Virus record (IMG/VR): IMGVR_UViG_3300045922_000718
Coordinates: 1-22,445 of that record
DNA length: 22,445 bases
From: a virus
Direction: 5' to 3' (one strand)
Made by a program: the position numbers and the translations under genes. The first letter of the stretch is position 1; every line of letters starts with the position of its first letter. A model generated the notes under the pieces. The model was not told the DNA's origin, made no database searches, and was given only the letters and a program-made list of their open reading frames with translations. Below, piece by piece: positions 12,780-20,551 of the stretch.

Positions 12780-13934
12780 ATGACAAATAAAAAACACATA
12801 TTCATTCTTCCACTTGAAAAAGTAGAAACTCGTTATACATGGCAATGGTATTCAGAGTTGCCCAAGCAAATAGCTGCGGCTAGAACTGATCCATCAAACC
12901 AATCCATAATGATTGCATACGTAGACAATGCGGATTCTGTGTGGAGCAATGAATTTGACATTGAAATAATCAGCATCTCTGGTCAATTGCCAGAGCAAAC
13001 AGCCACAGCAGGAGCATTCTTAAACTTTGCATCCACCAACATTTGGAAAAGTTCGCAAGCAGTGGAATGGTTCAAGTTAATACATCAGGGACGAGTGCCC
13101 AAAGGCAGTCGAGTGCTTTTCACCGATGCGTGGAATCCTGTAATCATACAAACTCGTTATGTGAGTGACTTACTGAAATTGGACTTGGAATTGCATGGCA
13201 TCTGGCATGCAGGCGCGCATGATGAATGGGACTTTTTGGGTCAGAATCCTCGCGTACGTGAATGGGGATTGGACTTTGAGCTTGCACTATGGAAAGCTAT
13301 CGACTACAACTATTTTACCACAAACTTTTATCTCAACAAGTTTGCGAAAACATGGAATTTGGACCCAAAGTCACCAAAGTTCGTGCGCACTGGCTATCCC
13401 AATCGCTTCTTGCTTGATAGTTTAGACCCATTGCCCAAGCAACCTGTAAACAAACGTCAGAAACAATTTTTGTTTCCTCATCGTTTGGCAAAAGAAAAAC
13501 AATACAACATCTTCCAAGCATTGGAAAAAATATTTGACGACTATAAATTTGTGACTAGCCAAGCTCAAAAGTTGACCAAAGCACAATATCATCAACAGCT
13601 GATCGAAAGCCAGTTTGTGTTTTCCGCAGCACTGCAAGAAACGCACGGCATTGCACAAACTGAAGCAGTAATTGCCGGCTCTATTCCACTGGTTCCAGAT
13701 CGTCTCAGCTATGCGGAAATGTATATGCCAATGTTCAAATATCCATCAGAGTGGACTCAGTCGTTTGATGCATATTGCAAATACGAATCTGCACTAGTAA
13801 ACTTTATTATGGAATTGGAATATCAATTGCAAAAGTTTCCAGAATTGGTTGTTGCTGAAATTGAAAAAAACCGAGAGCATTTGATTAAAAACTACATTGA
13901 TGCACCCAAACTATATGAGAATTTGCTAAAATAA
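12780..13934 (+). CDS. GT-B glycosyltransferase within the 7-deazaguanine block (384 aa)
   Basis: Likely transfers a sugar from a nucleotide sugar; donor and acceptor are unknown. The C-terminal domain has FLFPHRLAKEKQY (about 231-243), in the position of the phosphate-contacting loop, and the retaining GT-B signature E-x7-E in QETHGIAQTEAVIAG (E287 and E295), followed by GSIPLVPDRLSY. The N-terminal domain is divergent, with SRVLFTDAWNP (110-120) and ELHGIWHAGAHDEWDF. Start is ATG 12780, six bases after AAAGG; a TTG at 12774 is weaker. It lies 9 bases after the QueD-like gene and upstream of folE. Context allows either modification of DNA bases or virion/surface glycosylation; the sequence does not decide. 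Confidence 0.75.
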   Translation: MTNKKHIFILPLEKVETRYTWQWYSELPKQIAAARTDPSNQSIMIAYVDNADSVWSNEFDIEIISISGQLPEQTATAGAFLNFASTNIWKSSQAVEWFKLIHQGRVPKGSRVLFTDAWNPVIIQTRYVSDLLKLDLELHGIWHAGAHDEWDFLGQNPRVREWGLDFELALWKAIDYNYFTTNFYLNKFAKTWNLDPKSPKFVRTGYPNRFLLDSLDPLPKQPVNKRQKQFLFPHRLAKEKQYNIFQALEKIFDDYKFVTSQAQKLTKAQYHQQLIESQFVFSAALQETHGIAQTEAVIAGSIPLVPDRLSYAEMYMPMFKYPSEWTQSFDAYCKYESALVNFIMELEYQLQKFPELVVAEIEKNREHLIKNYIDAPKLYENLLK

Positions 13935-13935
13935 A

Positions 13936-14163
13936 ATGTCCACTGTTGAACAGATACAATTGGTATTAAAAACCATCGCTGAATTGGAAAAAATTATTGC
14001 ACGGAAACCAGGTATTGTAAAAATAGGACGATTGCGAGCTGCTTATCAACAACTGAGAGTTCTAGCAAAAAAGCGACGAGAAGAGTTAATGATACAACAA
14101 CGAAATATTAAATTTGATAGGGGTTGGGTAGCTGTTAAACACTTGAAAGACCCCAGACGATGA
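13936..14163 (+). CDS. Small basic helical protein (75 aa), unknown
   Basis: Starts one base after the glycosyltransferase stop. Residues 1-52 are predicted almost entirely helical with a heptad-like pattern (VLKTIAELEKII and AAYQQLRVLAKKRREELM), suggesting a coiled coil. The C-terminus is Lys/Arg-rich (VAVKHLKDPRR). The net positive charge would fit a nucleic-acid-associated or scaffolding role, but no family is recognised. TGA 14161-14163 overlaps a GATAAATA sequence just downstream. Confidence 0.65.
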   Translation: MSTVEQIQLVLKTIAELEKIIARKPGIVKIGRLRAAYQQLRVLAKKRREELMIQQRNIKFDRGWVAVKHLKDPRR

Positions 14164-14173
14164 TAAATAAAAA

Positions 14174-14190
14174 GTCGCATTGTTGGCGAC
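14174..14190 (+). other. Small stem-loop in the folE leader
   Basis: GTCGC (14174-14178) and GCGAC (14186-14190) pair around a 7-base loop in the 61-base gap before folE. It precedes the GGAAGG ribosome binding site by about 24 bases. I see no match to a known preQ1 riboswitch consensus. It may be a simple leader hairpin. Confidence 0.3.
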
Positions 14191-14224
14191 AAATTGTTAA
14201 CATAAACCGTGTAAGGAAGGTAAA

Positions 14225-14920
14225 ATGGCATTTCAAAAAACAAAAACAGATCCTAATCTAGGACTGGCTGTACACAAAAACTTACTTGTCAAGGGCATTG
14301 AAACACCAGGAGTAAACTCTGGTTATAGGATGGATCGAAAGGAACAAATTGAATTTATTGAAGAGAAATTCCGCGAAATTATGACCCAAGGATTGGGGTT
14401 GGATTTGCGAGATGACTCTTTGATTGAAACTCCCAAACGAGTTGCAAAAATGTTTATCAACGAAATTTTCTGGGGCTTGGAAGTGGATGCTTTTCCCAAA
14501 GCCACCACTGTTGATAATAAAATGAATTATGACGAAATGGTGTGCGAGCGCAATATTATAGTTCAATCATTTTGCGAACATCATTTATTGCCAATTAATG
14601 GAGGGGCAACTGTTGCTTACATTCCCAACAAAAAGGTTTTGGGTTTAAGCAAAATGAATCGAATTGTAGAATATTTTTCTCGTCGTCCACAAATACAAGA
14701 ACGTCTCACGCAGCAAATTGCACTAACATTGCAGTTTATTTTAGAAACAGACAACGTTGCAGTGTTAATTGATGCCAAGCATGATTGCGTAAGAATGCGA
14801 GGTGTAAGTGATCCTTGCTCTGACACTGTAACTAATTTCTTAGGCGGGTGCTTCAAAACAGACTTTGCGCTGCGCTCTGAATTTATGAGCATTGCAACTG
14901 CTGGACTGTTTAAAAACTAA
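14225..14920 (+). CDS. folE: GTP cyclohydrolase I (FolE), 231 aa
   Basis: Converts GTP to dihydroneopterin triphosphate, the first step of both folate and 7-deazaguanine (preQ0) synthesis. Motifs: ETPKRVAKMF (68-77), QSFCEHHLLP (114-123) giving zinc ligands Cys117 and His120 and catalytic His119, GLSKMNRIVEYFSRRPQIQE (140-159), and KHDCVRMRG (185-193) with the third zinc ligand Cys188. Length and motifs are complete and the enzyme looks active. ATG 14225 follows GGAAGG. In a phage with dpdA and a QueD-like gene in the same strand block, the likely role is making precursor for DNA modification rather than folate. QueE and QueC, needed to finish preQ0, are not in the window. Confidence 0.96.
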   Translation: MAFQKTKTDPNLGLAVHKNLLVKGIETPGVNSGYRMDRKEQIEFIEEKFREIMTQGLGLDLRDDSLIETPKRVAKMFINEIFWGLEVDAFPKATTVDNKMNYDEMVCERNIIVQSFCEHHLLPINGGATVAYIPNKKVLGLSKMNRIVEYFSRRPQIQERLTQQIALTLQFILETDNVAVLIDAKHDCVRMRGVSDPCSDTVTNFLGGCFKTDFALRSEFMSIATAGLFKN

Positions 14921-14925
14921 TAAAT

Positions 14926-14955
14926 TTGACTTAGTCTACAAAAACTCTATATATT
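14926..14955 (+). promoter_or_regulatory. Candidate sigma70 promoter for the epimerase operon
   Basis: TTGACT (14926-14931) and TATATT (14950-14955) are 18 bases apart; TATATA (14948-14953) at 16 bases is an alternative. It lies in the 69-base gap after folE and 35 bases before the epimerase start, with an AAAAGGA ribosome binding site downstream. It would separate the epimerase/glycosyltransferase operon from the folE block. Confidence 0.6.
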
Positions 14956-14989
14956 ACTAACACTGGCCATTTGACAAAAGGAATTGAAG

Positions 14990-15988
14990 ATGAAAAACGT
15001 TGTGGTTACTGGCGGAGCCGGATTTATTGGCGGACACTTGGTTGAAACATTACTAAACAAAGGTTACAAGGTTGTAGTGTTTGATAACTTTTTGACTGGC
15101 ACCCTTAAAAATCTTGATTTAGAAAATCCAAACCTATTTTTAGTGGAACACGATGTTGTAGATAGATTTGATTCCAATATCAAAGAATTGATTAAAGAGA
15201 CGCTTGATGGCCAAGTTGATGAGATTTACAATCTAGCATGCCCTGCTTCGCCTGTGCATTATCAAGCAGACCCAATCTACACCACAATGGTATCAGTAGC
15301 AGGCATGCTCAACACACTGGAATTGGCTCGCACATACAATTCCAAAATACTACAAGCATCAACATCAGAAGTATATGGTGATCCTCATGTACATCCTCAA
15401 CCAGAATCTTATTGGGGCAACGTGAATCCACATGGCATACGAAGCTGCTATGATGAAGGCAAACGATGTGCTGAAAGTCTTTGCTTTGACTATCATCGTC
15501 AGCATCAAACATTGATCAAAGTGGTTCGAATTTTCAACACATATGGCCCACGTATGTTGCCTGATGATGGCAGGGTGGTAAGCAACTTTTGTGTGCAAGC
15601 TGCAAAATCAAAACCTCTTACCATTTATGGATCAGGGTCCCAAACACGAAGCTTCTGCTATGTAACTGATTTAGTGGATGGTTTGATTCGCATGATGGAA
15701 AACACTCCTGATTCTTTCTTAGGTCCGATAAACTTAGGAAATCCCGATGAGTTCACCATTTTGCAACTGGCACAAAGAGTTCAAAAACTAGCTCAAACAT
15801 ATCAATTACCATCAACTGCTATTCAATTTGAACCATTGCCCGGTGATGATCCCAAACAGCGCAAGCCAGACATCACTCTCGCCCAACAGGTTTTGGGCTG
15901 GACACCCAAAGTCAAACTCGAAGAAGGCTTGAGAATTACTTTTGAATATTTTCTAAATATAACCAAGGAAAATTCTAAACAAATATGA
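14990..15988 (+). CDS. NAD-dependent sugar epimerase/decarboxylase, UDP-glucuronate decarboxylase-like (332 aa)
   Basis: Extended short-chain dehydrogenase acting on a nucleotide sugar. It shows the Rossmann motif TGGAGFIGG (7-15), [16 protein letters not shown] (81-96), STSEVYGDP (124-132), [11 protein letters not shown] with catalytic Tyr154 and Lys158, [10 protein letters not shown], and [12 protein letters not shown]. The CPASPVHYQ and TSEVYGDP patterns are those of UDP-xylose synthase (UDP-glucuronate decarboxylase), making UDP-xylose the best guess; other nucleotide-sugar substrates remain possible. ATG 14990 lies 7 bases after AAAGGA, so it is preferred over TTG 14984. TGA overlaps the next glycosyltransferase start as ATGA, so both are likely one sugar-transfer unit. 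Confidence 0.92.
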   Translation: MKNVVVTGGAGFIGGHLVETLLNKGYKVVVFDNFLTGTLKNLDLENPNLFLVEHDVVDRFDSNIKELIKETLDGQVDEIYNLACPASPVHYQADPIYTTMVSVAGMLNTLELARTYNSKILQASTSEVYGDPHVHPQPESYWGNVNPHGIRSCYDEGKRCAESLCFDYHRQHQTLIKVVRIFNTYGPRMLPDDGRVVSNFCVQAAKSKPLTIYGSGSQTRSFCYVTDLVDGLIRMMENTPDSFLGPINLGNPDEFTILQLAQRVQKLAQTYQLPSTAIQFEPLPGDDPKQRKPDITLAQQVLGWTPKVKLEEGLRITFEYFLNITKENSKQI

Positions 15989-17376
15989 TATACCGCAAAC
16001 GAATTTGGTTTTTGATTTCGGCACAGAATCTTGTTCCACATGGCGGTGTCGGCACATTTTTTTCTGGTTTTGCATCTTTATGTAAAAAACACAATATCAA
16101 ATTAGATGTAATTGTTGACGAAGAGCCACGAGACGTGGCTGAGGAAATGCTGGCAAACCACCAAGAAGTTTCAATTTATTTTCCTGAAAATAAAATTCAA
16201 AGTGATCACAGCAAGTGGTGTGCATTTTCTAGTGAGCGCACCGACCTCAGCAAGGTAATGCATTTTCAACTTGCAATGCAAAAAGTGTTTCAATTGAACC
16301 TGCCTGACATAATTGTTTCAAACACACCCGAAAGTAACTTTGCCTGTCAAGCAATGGGATTACCAACATTGTTTCCAACAGTGTTTTATACTCACTTGGA
16401 TCATTCAGTGCATTGGGAAATGGATCACGGATTGGTGCCGTTTCATGAAAGCTTGACTGACTGGTTGCAAAAATCTTTATTATATAAACATGTAATTGCA
16501 GGAACTCAAACACAGAAAAATCAAATCATCTTACAAAATCGAAACGTCAATGCTCTAGAGCTTCCGCTTGCTTGTGAACCAGAATTGTGGAATAGCAAAT
16601 ATCAAAATCACCCCAATCCCGAAGGAGTTTTGTTTATCGGGCGGTTTGAACCTAGAAAGAACCCTCAAGCTTTTGTTCGATTGATACAAGCTACCAATTT
16701 ACCGGCAAAAGTTTTAACAAATCGAACTGGCTATAGAAAATGGATCGAAGCATTTGCTGAAGCCAATATAACTGATTATCAAGTCAAGCATTCTCTAACT
16801 GGAGCGCCTAAATTAGAGTTTATATCGTCGGCAAAAGTAGCATATTTGCCTTCCAAACTGGAAAGTTTTGGATATGCTGCGCTGGAAGCTCTGCATTTTA
16901 TGCCCACTGTGCTTTTAACCAAATACAACTGGTGGCAAAACTTCTCCGACTATGGAGTAATTGCAGTTGATGAAAAAGATGCAGCCGAAACAGTATTGCA
17001 GTTGTATAATCGAACAGAAAAATATTATCCACAAGTGCTTGACTATCACAAAAATTGTGAAGACCGTTGGATCAAATTCATTAGCACTGCAAAAAGCACC
17101 AAAGGCACAAATGGTCAAGCTAAAATTTACAAAGCTGTTGAAACCAATCAAGTGGTCAACTACTCGCACTTTTTTCTAAAAGACCTAAAACGAGAACAAA
17201 TTATCTATACTGATATTGAAGGTGCAGTAGCAACAAAAAACCATTTCTATTGCTTTCACAAAAATCAATACTCGTATTTGTGTAAATCAGAAACGCCCGA
17301 TGTAGAAAAGTTTGACCAAGAAAATAAATCAGCAGCAGAAGATAGCATAGATATTTTATGGAGGTCACTGACATGA
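15985..17376 (+). CDS. GT4-like glycosyltransferase with C-terminal extension (463 aa)
   Basis: GT-B retaining glycosyltransferase. The N-terminal domain has [12 protein letters not shown] (19-30), the Gly-rich acceptor-side loop. The C-terminal domain has [14 protein letters not shown] (214-227) and the E-x7-E motif [13 protein letters not shown] (291-303, E293 and E301). Residues beyond about 375 form an unrecognised tail, beta-like around [19 protein letters not shown], not part of the usual two-domain fold. Translation is coupled to the epimerase (ATG 15985 in the epimerase stop), so the donor may be the sugar nucleotide that enzyme makes. Acceptor is unknown. Confidence 0.85.
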   Translation: MIYRKRIWFLISAQNLVPHGGVGTFFSGFASLCKKHNIKLDVIVDEEPRDVAEEMLANHQEVSIYFPENKIQSDHSKWCAFSSERTDLSKVMHFQLAMQKVFQLNLPDIIVSNTPESNFACQAMGLPTLFPTVFYTHLDHSVHWEMDHGLVPFHESLTDWLQKSLLYKHVIAGTQTQKNQIILQNRNVNALELPLACEPELWNSKYQNHPNPEGVLFIGRFEPRKNPQAFVRLIQATNLPAKVLTNRTGYRKWIEAFAEANITDYQVKHSLTGAPKLEFISSAKVAYLPSKLESFGYAALEALHFMPTVLLTKYNWWQNFSDYGVIAVDEKDAAETVLQLYNRTEKYYPQVLDYHKNCEDRWIKFISTAKSTKGTNGQAKIYKAVETNQVVNYSHFFLKDLKREQIIYTDIEGAVATKNHFYCFHKNQYSYLCKSETPDVEKFDQENKSAAEDSIDILWRSLT

Positions 17377-17528
17377 AACAATATAAATTGAATTTGGAAA
17401 AAGCCAAAGCAAGCGAGCTGCATGATATACTAAATTGGTTTTTGAACCTACACCCGTTTTCGGAGAGATTAGTTGAAACAGCGCCCGAACATTTGAAAAA
17501 GTTTTTTGAGGAAAAAAAAGAACGATGA
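17373..17528 (+). CDS. Small protein (51 aa) coupled at both ends
   Basis: A 51-codon gene starting at ATG 17373, which overlaps the glycosyltransferase stop (TGA 17374-17376). It ends at TGA 17526-17528, overlapping the next gene's ATG 17525. GGAGGT at 17360-17365 is a strong ribosome binding site 7 bases upstream. The sequence is helical, with an aromatic central part (LHDILNWFLNLHPFSERLVE) and a Lys/Glu-rich end (LKKFFEEKKER). No family is recognised. The double ATGA overlap and strong site make it a credible gene despite its size. Confidence 0.7.
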   Translation: MKQYKLNLEKAKASELHDILNWFLNLHPFSERLVETAPEHLKKFFEEKKER

Positions 17529-18160
17529 AAAAAACTAAATGGATTCCGTTTGGCATGCTGCCAGCAAGCTGGGGTTTGCGCGGGAAAAGTCGAGAAATTG
17601 CCGAAGCCGAATATTATTTATCTGGAGAAGAGTTGGATCGTCGTTTGGCAGAAATCAATTTTGCTGACAACGAACTTGAACTCAAAAAAGCACAGTTGAG
17701 CATTGATGTAAAATATCAAAAAATCACGCAATTGGAAGCCGACGAAGCAATTATTCGTCTCACACAGCAAAACAAACAAGAGCAGGAGCTTGCCATACTG
17801 AATTTAAAGTTTCGCAATGGCATAATCAATCAAAATGAATTTGATCGAAGCTCTGCTGAAATCTTAGAACAACCTTGGGTGGGTGTAAAAACAACCGAGT
17901 TTGATCCCAGCAAAGGCATTAACGGATTTTCTCTTGAATTGGATTACAACGAATACTTTGTTGATATGCTTCGTCGCAATGGCTATAAAGGTGCCAATTC
18001 ACAACAAATTGTAGAACAATGGTTTAATGATTTGGCCACATCAATTGCATACGAAGAAGGTATAACTGCGGAAGATATTGAGATTTTAAATCCATCACCT
18101 AGTGCGTCGAGACGCGTTAGCAAATTGGGAGGAATTGGCAATCGAGACATATATTCTTAG
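17525..18160 (+). CDS. Hypothetical protein (211 aa), central helical region
   Basis: Unknown family. The N-terminus has KWIPFGMLPASWGLRGKSRE. A long charged helical segment follows from about residue 24 to 90 (AEAEYYLSGEELDRRLAEI and ELELKKAQLSIDVKYQ), likely coiled coil. A second domain of about 90 residues contains WVGVKTTEFDPSKGINGF, LDYNEYFVDMLRRNGYKG and an acidic ITAEDIEILNPS stretch. The C-terminus is Ser/Gly-rich (SPSASRRVSKLGGIG). No membrane segment or signal peptide. ATG 17525 is coupled to the upstream small gene. Stop is TAG 18158-18160. Confidence 0.75.
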   Translation: MKKTKWIPFGMLPASWGLRGKSREIAEAEYYLSGEELDRRLAEINFADNELELKKAQLSIDVKYQKITQLEADEAIIRLTQQNKQEQELAILNLKFRNGIINQNEFDRSSAEILEQPWVGVKTTEFDPSKGINGFSLELDYNEYFVDMLRRNGYKGANSQQIVEQWFNDLATSIAYEEGITAEDIEILNPSPSASRRVSKLGGIGNRDIYS

Positions 18161-18163
18161 CCG

Positions 18164-18191
18164 TTGACTTATGCAATTTGTAATGTAATAT
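18164..18191 (+). promoter_or_regulatory. Candidate sigma70 promoter before the exonuclease gene
   Basis: TTGACT (18164-18169) and TAATAT (18186-18191) are 16 bases apart in a 40-base gap. The expected start falls within a few bases of ATG 18201, and there is no ribosome binding site, so the mRNA would be nearly leaderless if this promoter is used. The AT-rich stretch offers alternative -10 registers. Confidence 0.4.
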
Positions 18192-18200
18192 ATATTTATC

Positions 18201-19178
18201 ATGACATTCTTATTGGTCGATACAAATAACTTAATGCATCGTGCAAAGTACGCAATACGTGGCTCAACAGACGATAAAGTTGGGCTGGGACTTCATATCA
18301 TTCTCTATTCGTTGCAGCATTGCTGGCGCAAGTTTCAAGCACAACACGTGGTGTTTGCACTAGAAGGTCGCAGTTGGCGGCGCGAATCTTATCAAGAATA
18401 CAAAGCCACAAGACGTGTGGCGCAAGCATTGCGCACTCCTCAGGAAATCGAGGAAGACGAATATTTCACGCATGCAATGAATGACTTAATTGCTTTTTTA
18501 CAGAAACGAACCAATGTCACTGTATTGCAAAGTCATGGTTTAGAAGCAGACGATTTAATTGCTGCATGGACGCAGCGTTTTCCTAATCATCAGCACGTGA
18601 TCATTTCCGCTGATTCTGACTTTCAGCAATTGATTGCACCCAACGTAAAACTGTTTAATGGCGTGAAAAACGAAACATGGACAGTGGATGGTATTTTCGA
18701 CGAAAAAAACCGCCCTGTAATTGATAAAAAGAGCGGGAAACCAATAAAAATCGAACCAGAATGGTTTCTGTTTAAAAAAATCATGCGCGGGGACAGTTCT
18801 GATAACATCATGAGTGCATATCCAGGTGTTAGAGAAACCAAATTGCGAGCCGCATATGAGGACCGAAAAACAAAAGGCTTTGACTGGAATGCAGTCATGC
18901 AGCAGAGCTGGAAGGATCATAATGGCCAAACTCATCGCGTAATGGATCGCTATTATCAAAATATGGAACTGGTTGATTTGACTGCGCAGCCGGAACCCAT
19001 AAAACAATTGTGCAATCAAGTGATTGATCAGAGTTTGACAAAACCCAAAGTAAATGGCGTGGGCATTTGGTTCATGAAGTTTGCACAAACATATGGATTG
19101 GATCGTTTGAGTAAAAATCCCCAGCAATTGGGAGAAATACTCAATGCAGGTTTTGAAGGAATTGTAAGTGCCAGTTGA
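18201..19178 (+). CDS. 5'-3' exonuclease / RNase H of the FEN family (325 aa)
   Basis: Removes RNA primers and 5' flaps during lagging-strand synthesis, like T4 RNase H (305 aa). Metal-binding FEN motifs are present: FLLVDTNN (3-10, D7), EGRSWRRESYQEYKATR (55-71) with the basic helical-arch residues, LEADDL (114-119), ISADSDF (135-141) and MRGDSSDNI (195-203). The helix-hairpin-helix-like region follows (YPGVRETKLRAAYE). Length is slightly above T4 RNase H. With the ligase, polymerase and clamp it completes an Okazaki-maturation set. The C-terminal coding end overlaps the CYTH gene by 11 bases. Confidence 0.92.
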   Translation: MTFLLVDTNNLMHRAKYAIRGSTDDKVGLGLHIILYSLQHCWRKFQAQHVVFALEGRSWRRESYQEYKATRRVAQALRTPQEIEEDEYFTHAMNDLIAFLQKRTNVTVLQSHGLEADDLIAAWTQRFPNHQHVIISADSDFQQLIAPNVKLFNGVKNETWTVDGIFDEKNRPVIDKKSGKPIKIEPEWFLFKKIMRGDSSDNIMSAYPGVRETKLRAAYEDRKTKGFDWNAVMQQSWKDHNGQTHRVMDRYYQNMELVDLTAQPEPIKQLCNQVIDQSLTKPKVNGVGIWFMKFAQTYGLDRLSKNPQQLGEILNAGFEGIVSAS

Positions 19179-19713
19179 AAATGAGTTAAAATATATTCTA
19201 AATTTAGATTGTTTGGAAGATATTAAATCGCAACTGTTGTCATACTCAAATGCACGCAAACTTAAAATATGGCAGGGCTATTTGACCAGTCATGCGCGTA
19301 TTCGACACATTGAAGAGGGTCGGGAAAATCGATACGTATTCACTTACAAGCTCAAAATAAGCGAGCAAACTGTGGAAATTGAAACTGATGTATCCATGCA
19401 AGACTTTATCAAAATGGTCGAAGCAGTTGAAGAAAAAATTGTCAAAGAACGCATTTCCATCAAGTTCGGCGAAGAAACATGGGAAATTGATTTTTTAAAA
19501 GACCCCAAAAACAACGACATTTATTTGATTATGGCCGAAGTTGAGATGCCAGAATGGCAATATGCGCCCATGTCAATTCCCAACTTTGTGTCGGATCACT
19601 TGATCTTTTCCGTACCAAAAAATGACAAAAGATTTAACAACAAACAATTGGGCGATCCCAACAAAGTTCGAAAACTGTATGAAAGTTTACTCGAAAAAAA
19701 ATCTAGCAAATGA
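19168..19713 (+). CDS. CYTH-domain protein (triphosphate tunnel metalloenzyme family), 181 aa
   Basis: CYTH proteins form an eight-stranded tunnel that binds triphosphates with a divalent metal: thiamine triphosphatases, inorganic triphosphatases, class IV adenylate cyclases. The diagnostic N-terminal ExExK is E4-x-E6-x-K8 in PVENELKYIL. Later strands show ARIRHIEEG with its Arg pair, RYVFTYKLK, VEIETDVS and IMAEVEMPE, giving the alternating acidic and basic residues of the tunnel. GTG 19168 is the start: it sits 7 bases after AAGGA and puts ExExK at the very N-terminus as in the family. It overlaps the exonuclease stop. Substrate and role in the phage are unknown. Confidence 0.82.
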   Translation: MPVENELKYILNLDCLEDIKSQLLSYSNARKLKIWQGYLTSHARIRHIEEGRENRYVFTYKLKISEQTVEIETDVSMQDFIKMVEAVEEKIVKERISIKFGEETWEIDFLKDPKNNDIYLIMAEVEMPEWQYAPMSIPNFVSDHLIFSVPKNDKRFNNKQLGDPNKVRKLYESLLEKKSSK

Positions 19714-19737
19714 TTTGTTTTTTGTTAAAATAATCAA

Positions 19738-20211
19738 ATGATAGCAAAACAAATATTAGACAATGTGTGGGTGGTAAACAACGGCGACCAAACAATTGCA
19801 TTGTTAACAGAAACAAACTCCCAATTCAAATGGATTGACCAACAATCTACGCAATTGTTTGACAGCATCAAACAATTGGAAAAAACTTTTGGTAAAATTA
19901 TATGGGACCAAAAAACATACGAAAATCAAAAAAAGAATACCGTTAAAGGTTATCCCACTCGCCATGCCAACCCAGAAGAATTTTCGGATCCGGCGTTGGC
20001 TGGATTGAATTTCCCTCTTTATACAACGGGCGGCAACACTGTATATGCAGCAGGCTATTATTGCATTCGAACTGGTGAGGATTTAGAAAATAAAAAATAT
20101 GGCATTATGTTTTGCCCCAAATTAAATACTCTTGCTGAAAGCCAATATATTGGCCCATTCAAAACCAAATTGGAAGCACAACAGGAAGCCTTGCTGCAAA
20201 ACAAAAGATGA
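19738..20211 (+). CDS. Conserved-looking hypothetical phage protein (157 aa)
   Basis: No function known. Contains TVKGYPTRHANPEEF (about 68-82), FPLYTTGGNTVYAAGYYCI (92-110), IMFCPKLNTL and YIGPFKTKLEAQQEAL. The dense invariant-looking Gly, Pro, Tyr and Cys positions look like a compact beta-rich domain; I have an impression that similar proteins occur in T4-like aquatic phages but cannot name one. ATG 19738 has no clear ribosome binding site. The short AT-rich gap before it (19714-19737) holds T-runs and an 8-base direct repeat (19707-19714 and 19735-19742). Confidence 0.72.
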   Translation: MIAKQILDNVWVVNNGDQTIALLTETNSQFKWIDQQSTQLFDSIKQLEKTFGKIIWDQKTYENQKKNTVKGYPTRHANPEEFSDPALAGLNFPLYTTGGNTVYAAGYYCIRTGEDLENKKYGIMFCPKLNTLAESQYIGPFKTKLEAQQEALLQNKR

Positions 20212-20498
20212 ATACATCCACCAATAAAAAGTTTTACACTCGAACAGATTATGAAGCGTTAAATGCTCTCTTGTTTCAAATCGAACGGGCTCAACAAAGC
20301 ACATTTGTAGAACTGCGAATCGCCGCAGCTGATGCCAGCAAAATTGCTGAGAACATATTAACTATGCAACTGCAAATCAACGATCTCAAACAAAAGCTGA
20401 TTGCAGCACAACAAGACTTGATAAAAGCCCAGCAAACTGCACTGGAATTTGCTAAAGAACAAAAAATTTCTATCTCACTCAACGGCGGAACTTTCTAA
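20208..20498 (+). CDS. Small coiled-coil protein (96 aa)
   Basis: ATG 20208 overlaps the previous stop as ATGA. Residues about 14-84 are Ala/Gln/Leu-rich with heptad spacing (LQINDLKQKLIAAQQDLIKA), a clear coiled-coil prediction. The C-terminus QKISISLNGGTF forms a short strand. No family or function recognised. Confidence 0.7.
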   Translation: MNTSTNKKFYTRTDYEALNALLFQIERAQQSTFVELRIAAADASKIAENILTMQLQINDLKQKLIAAQQDLIKAQQTALEFAKEQKISISLNGGTF

Positions 20499-20508
20499 TA
20501 TTTTTACT

Positions 20509-20527
20509 GCTTATTCAATAAATAAGC
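20509..20527. repeat. 7-bp inverted repeat in the gap before 20552
   Basis: GCTTATT (20509-20515) and AATAAGC (20521-20527) pair perfectly around CAATA. It lies 11 bases after a stop codon. The right half overlaps AATAAATA (20519-20526), one mismatch from the T4 late box and 25 bases before ATG 20552. Either a hairpin or a late-type promoter is possible. Confidence 0.4.
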
Positions 20528-20551
20528 ATATAAAAAGAAGAAAGTAAAAGC

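Noticed and set aside
14164-14224. preQ1 riboswitch upstream of folE
   Set aside because: There is a 5-bp stem, but the C-rich loop and A-rich tail arrangement of known preQ1 classes is not present.
18555-19259. 234-codon ORF on the minus strand opposite the exonuclease
   Set aside because: It lies opposite the conserved FEN motifs and has no homology I can see. It is a shadow of the + strand gene, as are the other minus-strand ORFs.
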